Position numbers and translations under genes: made by a program. A stretch of DNA of 64,000 bases, taken from NCBI GenBank assembly GCA_036874045.1, contig CM072336.1, positions 21,031,501-21,095,500 of the forward strand, given 5' to 3'. Of the stretch, positions 59,003-64,000 are shown piece by piece. Source of the DNA: Cymodocea nodosa (Eukaryota > Streptophyta > Magnoliopsida > Alismatales > Cymodoceaceae). Position 1 is the stretch's first letter; each line of letters starts with the position of its first letter. Under the pieces are notes generated by a model. That model had not been told where the DNA came from. It worked only from the letters and a program-made list of their open reading frames with translations, and made no database searches.

Positions 59003-61260
59003 ATGGTCTCCAAGTTCTACAAAGGTCATGATAAAGGAAAAGGCAAAAGCAGAGGAGATGCAAAAGGAAAAGAAATCAATATTGATGAAGTTCCATGCAC
59101 TTGGTTCAAGAAGATACTTCGAGTGGACAAAATGTTAGCAGAAATTTATAGGGATTACTTCTTTCCTCAAAGTATACTAGATGAAGTTAGACAAGAGCTT
59201 CAAAATACTAATGAAAATATTGCATATATGGGTATTCGAAGTAAATATGATAGAGAATACAAAATGAAATGTGCTGAAATTGCATTTTTAGAACAATATG
59301 CAAAATATTTGGAAAAAGGTGTAGGTACATCAACTAGAATTCCTAAAATACCTATAAATGATACAAGACTACATGCATTTGAGGAAGAACATGAATCAGC
59401 TATCTCTACTCCTTTATATTCAAAACAAGTAGACTCAAATGTTACTATAGATCAAAGAAAAGTTGAAGGTCTTCGAAAGGCAGTTGCAATAGAAAGTGCC
59501 TAAGAAGAATTAAAGCAAAAAACTTTTATGGAGCAATTTGAAAAGAAAACAACAATAATTGAAGAGGAGAAACTAAAATTTTATAGAAAAAAATCAGAAA
59601 AATTATGTCTAAGGAAACAAAGTCTGTTGAAAAAGGAAAATTAGATGGACATTTATTTCCAAAGGACAATGTATGTTTAGACATTGTACCTTTTAGTGCA
59701 TCTAATAAACTCATCTATTCCGAACATACTGAAACTAATGAAGATAATTAGACTTTATTTTCCCTTGCTAGAAAACTTGAGAAGAAATGCAAGTCAAATA
59801 TGAGCTCAAGTTTTTCTATTAGTACAAGTCCTGATGATGGAGAAATTGAAAAATCAGAGCATCAAGCAACTAACATTGAACAAGTTATTGCAGATATAAT
59901 TGACAATGTTGAGGTAGTAACTAGTTCACAAGCTGAATTGTTTGGAGTAGCAGATATTGAAAACGTTAAGACTCTAGAAGAGTTAAAAGTCAACCAACCT
60001 TGTTCAGAATCTATAGAACCAGAGTTTGAGAATTCACAGCATGTATTAATGGAAATATCTGTTGAACAAAATGAATAATTACAGATAGATACACCAGCTA
60101 TAGAATTTGTGGAAAAATTGACCTCTGATCATTCTATAGAGACTGAACAGATGAATGTTGAGCATATTGAAAATGTTCCTTACCCTGTTGAAGTTGAAGA
60201 ATCAAGCTTACCTAAGCAGCTTCAAGAAAATATTTTCAGAGGAACAACATGACATTCATTTTGAAAAAGAAGTTCCTGAAGATGAATTAAACTCTGAATC
60301 ACGACTTCAGGTATCACCTTCTTTGTGTACAGTATTACAAATTCAAGGTAATTCAATTCATTTTAGATCTAAGGAAGTAGTGTAGAAATTCCATAATCTG
60401 ATTACATGTCAGATTCTACATGCTCGTCCAATAAAATTTAGAAATTTGATAGAAATAAAAAATCTATTTGAGTATTAAGGCCTCATTCAATTCTTGCCAG
60501 TTGGAACGAAATGGAAGCAATACACAGAGCTTATTGTAGCTTTTTATAACAATCTAGTCAAGAATGAAAATATACTGAAAACTCAAATAAATAAACAGGA
60601 GTTAATATTGTCTCCTGAATTAATTTTTGAAGTTTTGGGATTAAAGAATAAAGGTGTTGTTGTTACAAACAGATTTGACATGATTAGACAACTTGAATGG
60701 AATATTTAGTCTTTATCAAAAATTTAAGATGTATATACTGAAATGAGACTCATGGAAAATCTAAATGTAGAGGCAAAGTTTATTGCAAATATATTGCATG
60801 CCAATTTATTTCAAAGAGTCGATCACAATATGGAAGTCAACAGAAGTTGTTTATATGCAACTTATGGTTTGCTGAATAGAATTCAAATCAATTAGTTTGA
60901 TGTTTTTACTTCTCAACTACAGTATATGAGTTCAAAGTTATTTTATGGTGATGTTGTATGTAGACTCATTGCAAGCCAATTGAATTTATCCAACTGGACC
61001 TCTGAAACTAAAGGCATGAAAGCTTTTAGTGTAAAAAATTTGCAAAAATTCCAGGCCATGCATAAACCTCAACGACAACAACAACCTAATTGTACAGACC
61101 ATATACAACAACAACAACAAAGTTATTCAGTTCAAGCAGAACAGTAACCCCAACTACCTCCTAACTTAGATGATGTGCTTAACGACATTAGAAATGATAT
61201 TAGGCATCTAGGAGATAAAATTTGTAATGCTATAAATAATATACTTAGGAGGAATAGATA
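59003..61260 (+). pseudogene. Env-position ORF region of SIRE-2 (unknown-function / plant-transposon-protein-like)
   Basis: From the ATG at 59003 the N-terminus is lysine/glycine-rich ('GHDKGKGKSRGDAKGKE'), then 'DEVPCTWFKKILRVDKMLAE' and alpha-helical charged sequence to about 59500. Acidic repeats follow (59800-60300). A more ordered block (about 60410-60960) contains 'LPVGTKWKQYTELIVAFYNN', 'LILSPELIFEVLGLKNKGVV' and later 'KLFYGDVVCRLIASQLNL'; its FY-N-L and 'I.E.LGL' phrases resemble the 'putative plant transposon protein' domain found in many plant mobile elements. The tail is glutamine-rich, with 'LNDIRNDIRHLGDKI' at the end. SIRE elements are known for an envelope-like ORF in this position, but I see no clear transmembrane segment. 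The copy is broken in several places. Confidence 0.6.
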
Positions 61261-61793
61261 ACTGTCTGTTTGCTTGTATCTGAATACAAAATGTAATGTT
61301 TGTATTCATTATTTGATTCATTGAACAATACATTTTTCTATAAATGTACACAATTCTTATTATTGTTTACAAAAAGTGTTGTTGTAAATATATCTCTTAC
61401 TATATATATTCTCTGTAATTATCTTTTTGATTAATGACAAAAAGGGGGAGACATGTTATAAAAGAAGATGATTATGATTTTAATTGCATATATTATAAAG
61501 GGAGATGATATTTAAGTGGTTATTGTAATCTGACAAATGATAATGTAATCTGAAAGAAAATTATATGGTTATTAAATTATATAATGAAAGGGGGAGAAAT
61601 GATACTTATGTAATTATTGACATTTGAAAGTTTTATTTCTGAGAGGTGAAATTTACACAAACAATAGAAATAAGCTTAAGTGAACAAACTTGTTTGTTGA
61701 ATTAAAAGTTAACCCAATGAAGGTACTTTGTTGAGTTAAATATATTTCATAATTGATTTAATATGGTTTTGTCATCATCAAAAAGGGGGAGAT
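61261..61793 (+). mobile_element. 3' leader of SIRE-2 with purine tracts
   Basis: Purine runs AAAAAGGGGGAGA (about 61438), AAAGGGGGAGAA (about 61587) and the final AAAAAGGGGGAGAT (61780-61793) precede the 3' LTR. The nearby sequence TAATGACAAAAAGGGGGAGA also occurs in element A (about 32815). No ORF. Confidence 0.75.
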
Positions 61794-63440
61794 TGTTGAG
61801 TATTTTGTTTTTATGATGTGTGTTGAATGAAAATAATCATATCTGCTCAATTACTATTGCTTGTGAAATGAAATTAAAATCATCAATTAATACAGAAAAA
61901 ACTTACTGATATAAATACTTATCTATATTAGATCTGAAATTATACTAAAGTTAATAACTAGTCGTTTCGTTGCATTAATTTCTCATTTAACTAAACGTTA
62001 AGTTAACGTGTGTTTTTATTGAAAAACATGATATGTTTTAAAGTTATATCTTCTGTATCATGAATAGTGCACGTTTAGACAACTCGTTAAGTTAGAGTTT
62101 TGTTTGTATAGAGATCACGTGAGAACTCGTTAAGTTAGAGGCTTAAAGGTTAAAATAGGTCATGTGAGAACTCGTTAAGTTAGTGAGTAAAAGAAGAGAT
62201 GAACTCGTTAAGTTAGTGTTGTACATGTGGTGAAATTATAAGTTACAAATGTTATATTGTATCACGTGAGGTACACATGTTTAACTCGTTAAGTTAACAT
62301 AACTAAATGCGTTGAGTTGCTATATTGAACACTAAGGCAACGCGTTAGGTTAGCGTTATAAACTTAAGTTGTTATTTTTGCACATGGTAAAATTCTTATT
62401 ATAAAAACATTTGTTTATTACTAGTTCGTTGAGTTATCGTAACACAACAGAGATGGTTCGTTGAGTTATCATAACATCACAGAGATGGTTCGTTGAGTTA
62501 TCATAACACCACAGAGATAGTTCGTTGAGTTAGCTACAGTACTTGTCACATGAGTTGGCACATGAGGAACTCGTTAAGTTAGAAACGTTAAGTTATATAT
62601 ATACTTGTGTTACTCGTTTAGTTAACATTAAAGTAACAACTTCTTATTACATTGATGAAAAATTTTGGAAGAGAAAGTTTATTTTGCAGGAAATTTTTCA
62701 GAGATCCAGGATGGATGATTAAAGAAAATTCAAAATGTAAACGTGGGTTAGAACGTGTGTATTTCGATGAAGGAAAAAGAAAAGACGTGAAGAAGTGGAA
62801 AACTGATAATGATTAAACGTGGTGGATATGCATGAAATGAAGATACAGTATAAAAGGCATAGAATTCTTGTTGATTAGTTATCCTTGCACACCAAAAGAA
62901 AAATCTTTTCAGGGATCAAAAACACCTCTTCGGGGAAAAGCTCTCAGGTGGAAGAAAATTTAGTGAAGTAGAAAAAAGTAAGATATATATCACTAAAGAT
63001 TTGAAGTATCAGATGGAAGAAAATTTAGTGAAGCAGAAAAGGTCAGATTTATGTCACTGAAAATTTAAAGTATCAGAAGAAAGCAAATTCGATGAAGTAG
63101 AGAAAGACAAGATATTCGTCACTGAAGAATTGCTGAAGAAGAAAGAGAAGAAGAAGAAGAAGAAAGATCTCAAACAGGGAGAAATGTTTTAAAATTCCGC
63201 AAATTAGTTTTCTTTGTTTGTAGTTATGAAATTGTATAGATGAAACATGGTATCGATATATAATTGCATCTACAATTTCTGAGGAGAATTGTATTGTATA
63301 TTGTAATTGAAACCTTGAATAAAAATGATTTTATGAAAATAATGTCTCGACTTGTTTTTGAGTTTTAAAGTTTCAATTATATTCGAAAATGTTGAAAAAC
63401 ACAATTCACTCCCCCTCTTGTGTAGCCATACGATCCTACA
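61794..63440 (+). repeat. 3' LTR of SIRE-2
   Basis: 1647 bp, partner of 50231-51860. Begins TGTTGAGTATTTTG directly after the polypurine tract and ends CGATCCTACA before the TTATG duplication. Confidence 0.92.
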
Positions 63441-63445
63441 TTATG

Positions 63446-64000
63446 AATTCCTTGGTTTTGTATCTATAGATTTCGAAATAGGTTGATTAACATTAAGCTC
63501 TTCTAGAGTCTTTTCTTTTTCAATAGTCTCTACTTTAGACAATCCAACCCCTGATAGTTGTTGCCTCAATATTTTTAAGTACTTCTGTAATAACTTGTTC
63601 AATATCATCTACTTGATGCTCTAAATGATCAGTTGTCTTATTATCAGGGCTTGATTCAATAAAAAAACTTGAACTAAATTATTGCTTTTGTTTCATTCTA
63701 AGTTTTCTAGAAAATAATAAAAAGTTTCATTATCACTATTAGTTTCAGTATGTTCTGAACTTATCAACTTCTCAGATACATTTCATATGATATTCTCTAT
63801 CAAATTTACTTCTAATGCCCATAAATTGTATACTCTTAGTAGCATATTTAAGTTCTAAATGAACTTCATCAAGTGGAAATATTCACTATATATTTTTGCT
63901 AACCTTTTATCTACCTAAAGTATTTTCTTAAACCATGAATGTGGAACTTCATCTTCATCTATCTGTTTTCCTCTTTCATTTTCTTTGCCTCTTCCTCTAC
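63446..64000 (-). pseudogene. Env-position ORF region of element C (N-terminal part)
   Basis: The complement parallels SIRE-2 59030-59990: a basic glycine/lysine-rich start near 63990, 'DEDEVPHSWFKKIL', 'MGIRSKFDREYHMKC'-like sequence near 63800, then acidic sequence. It is separated from its C-terminal half by SIRE-2. It is cut by the window end only at its extreme start. The copy is broken. Confidence 0.62.

Larger units (their letters stand above)
50231..63440 (+). mobile_element. SIRE-2: full-length SIRE-type Ty1/copia element with extra downstream ORF region (fossil)
   Basis: A 13.2-kb element flanked by a perfect TTATG duplication (50226-50230 and 63441-63445), inserted into element C in the opposite orientation. 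LTRs are 1630 and 1647 bp. Order: primer-binding site, gag, protease, integrase, reverse transcriptase, RNase H, a 1.5-kb spacer, an extra ORF region, clustered purine tracts and the 3' LTR. Length and layout are those of the SIRE/Maximus lineage. It is structurally whole but the coding regions are broken in more than ten places. The last 200 bases of the LTRs differ at about four positions by eye, making it the youngest-looking complete element here. Confidence 0.92.
47143..64000 (-). mobile_element. Element C: minus-strand SIRE-type element, split and cut by the window edge
   Basis: The left part 47143-50225 contains the 3' LTR (47143-48605), a polypurine tract in complement (about 48606-48632) and the C-terminal half of an env-position ORF region. 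The right part (63446-64000, after the TTATG duplication) continues this ORF region towards its N-terminus on the minus strand. Its complement reads 'RGRGKENERGKQIDEDEVPH' and 'WFKKIL', parallel to 59030-59120 of SIRE-2. Pol and the 5' LTR would lie beyond 64000. The copy is broken and more diverged in its LTR than SIRE-2, so it is the older host of the insertion. Confidence 0.82.

Noticed and set aside
1-64000. tRNA or rRNA genes
   Set aside because: No cloverleaf-like block with TTCGA-type T loop and paired arms, and no rRNA core sequence, was noticed. The tRNA-like matches seen are primer-binding sites of about 12-18 bases next to LTRs.

Overview
This window looks like gene-poor plant nuclear DNA, most likely from an angiosperm with a large, repeat-rich genome. 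It is AT-rich and filled with layered LTR retrotransposons whose lineages (SIRE-type and Tork/Tnt1-type Ty1/copia, Athila-type Ty3/gypsy) are plant-specific. One compact intron-containing gene with plant splice signals is present. The species cannot be named from the sequence alone.

Layout. 1-9080: the tail of a SIRE-type LTR, then two tandem Athila-type LTRs separated by a short internal piece, followed by a long decayed Athila gag-pol region. 9081-17262: a SIRE-type copia element with both LTRs. 17263-19605: an inverted Athila LTR, a gag scrap, an F-box pseudogene fragment and another SIRE LTR tail. 19606-25493: a minus-strand copia fragment split by a solo LTR, poorly defined LTR-like sequence, a 43-bp minisatellite, and a second solo LTR. 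25499-27430: mostly featureless AT-rich DNA with one exon-like island. 27431-37184: a mosaic SIRE LTR piece, then a Tork-type copia split by a nested non-autonomous SIRE-type element (29356-34584). About 37440-38934: a decayed PIF/Harbinger DNA transposon. 40006-40844 (minus): the only gene that looks intact, a two-exon gene for a small membrane protein with a GC-rich first exon. 41030-43712: a minus-strand gypsy remnant and another SIRE LTR tail. 43713-47142: no recognisable gene. 47143 to the window end: a minus-strand SIRE-type element interrupted by a 13.2-kb plus-strand SIRE-type element (50231-63440) that carries an extra env-position ORF region downstream of pol.

How it fits together: the host contribution is one gene plus two degraded gene-like scraps (F-box at 18719; exon-like island at 25892). 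Everything else is transposon fossil. Target-site duplications give a relative order: Athila before SIRE-1; Tork before element A; minus-strand element C before SIRE-2; minus-strand element D before its solo LTR. The most unusual pattern is that LTRs of otherwise unrelated gypsy and copia families are built from the same short phrases (CACGTG boxes, ACTTAAGT, TTCGGTGAGTTA, TAACTATCCGAA), partly arranged as tandem units and hairpins.
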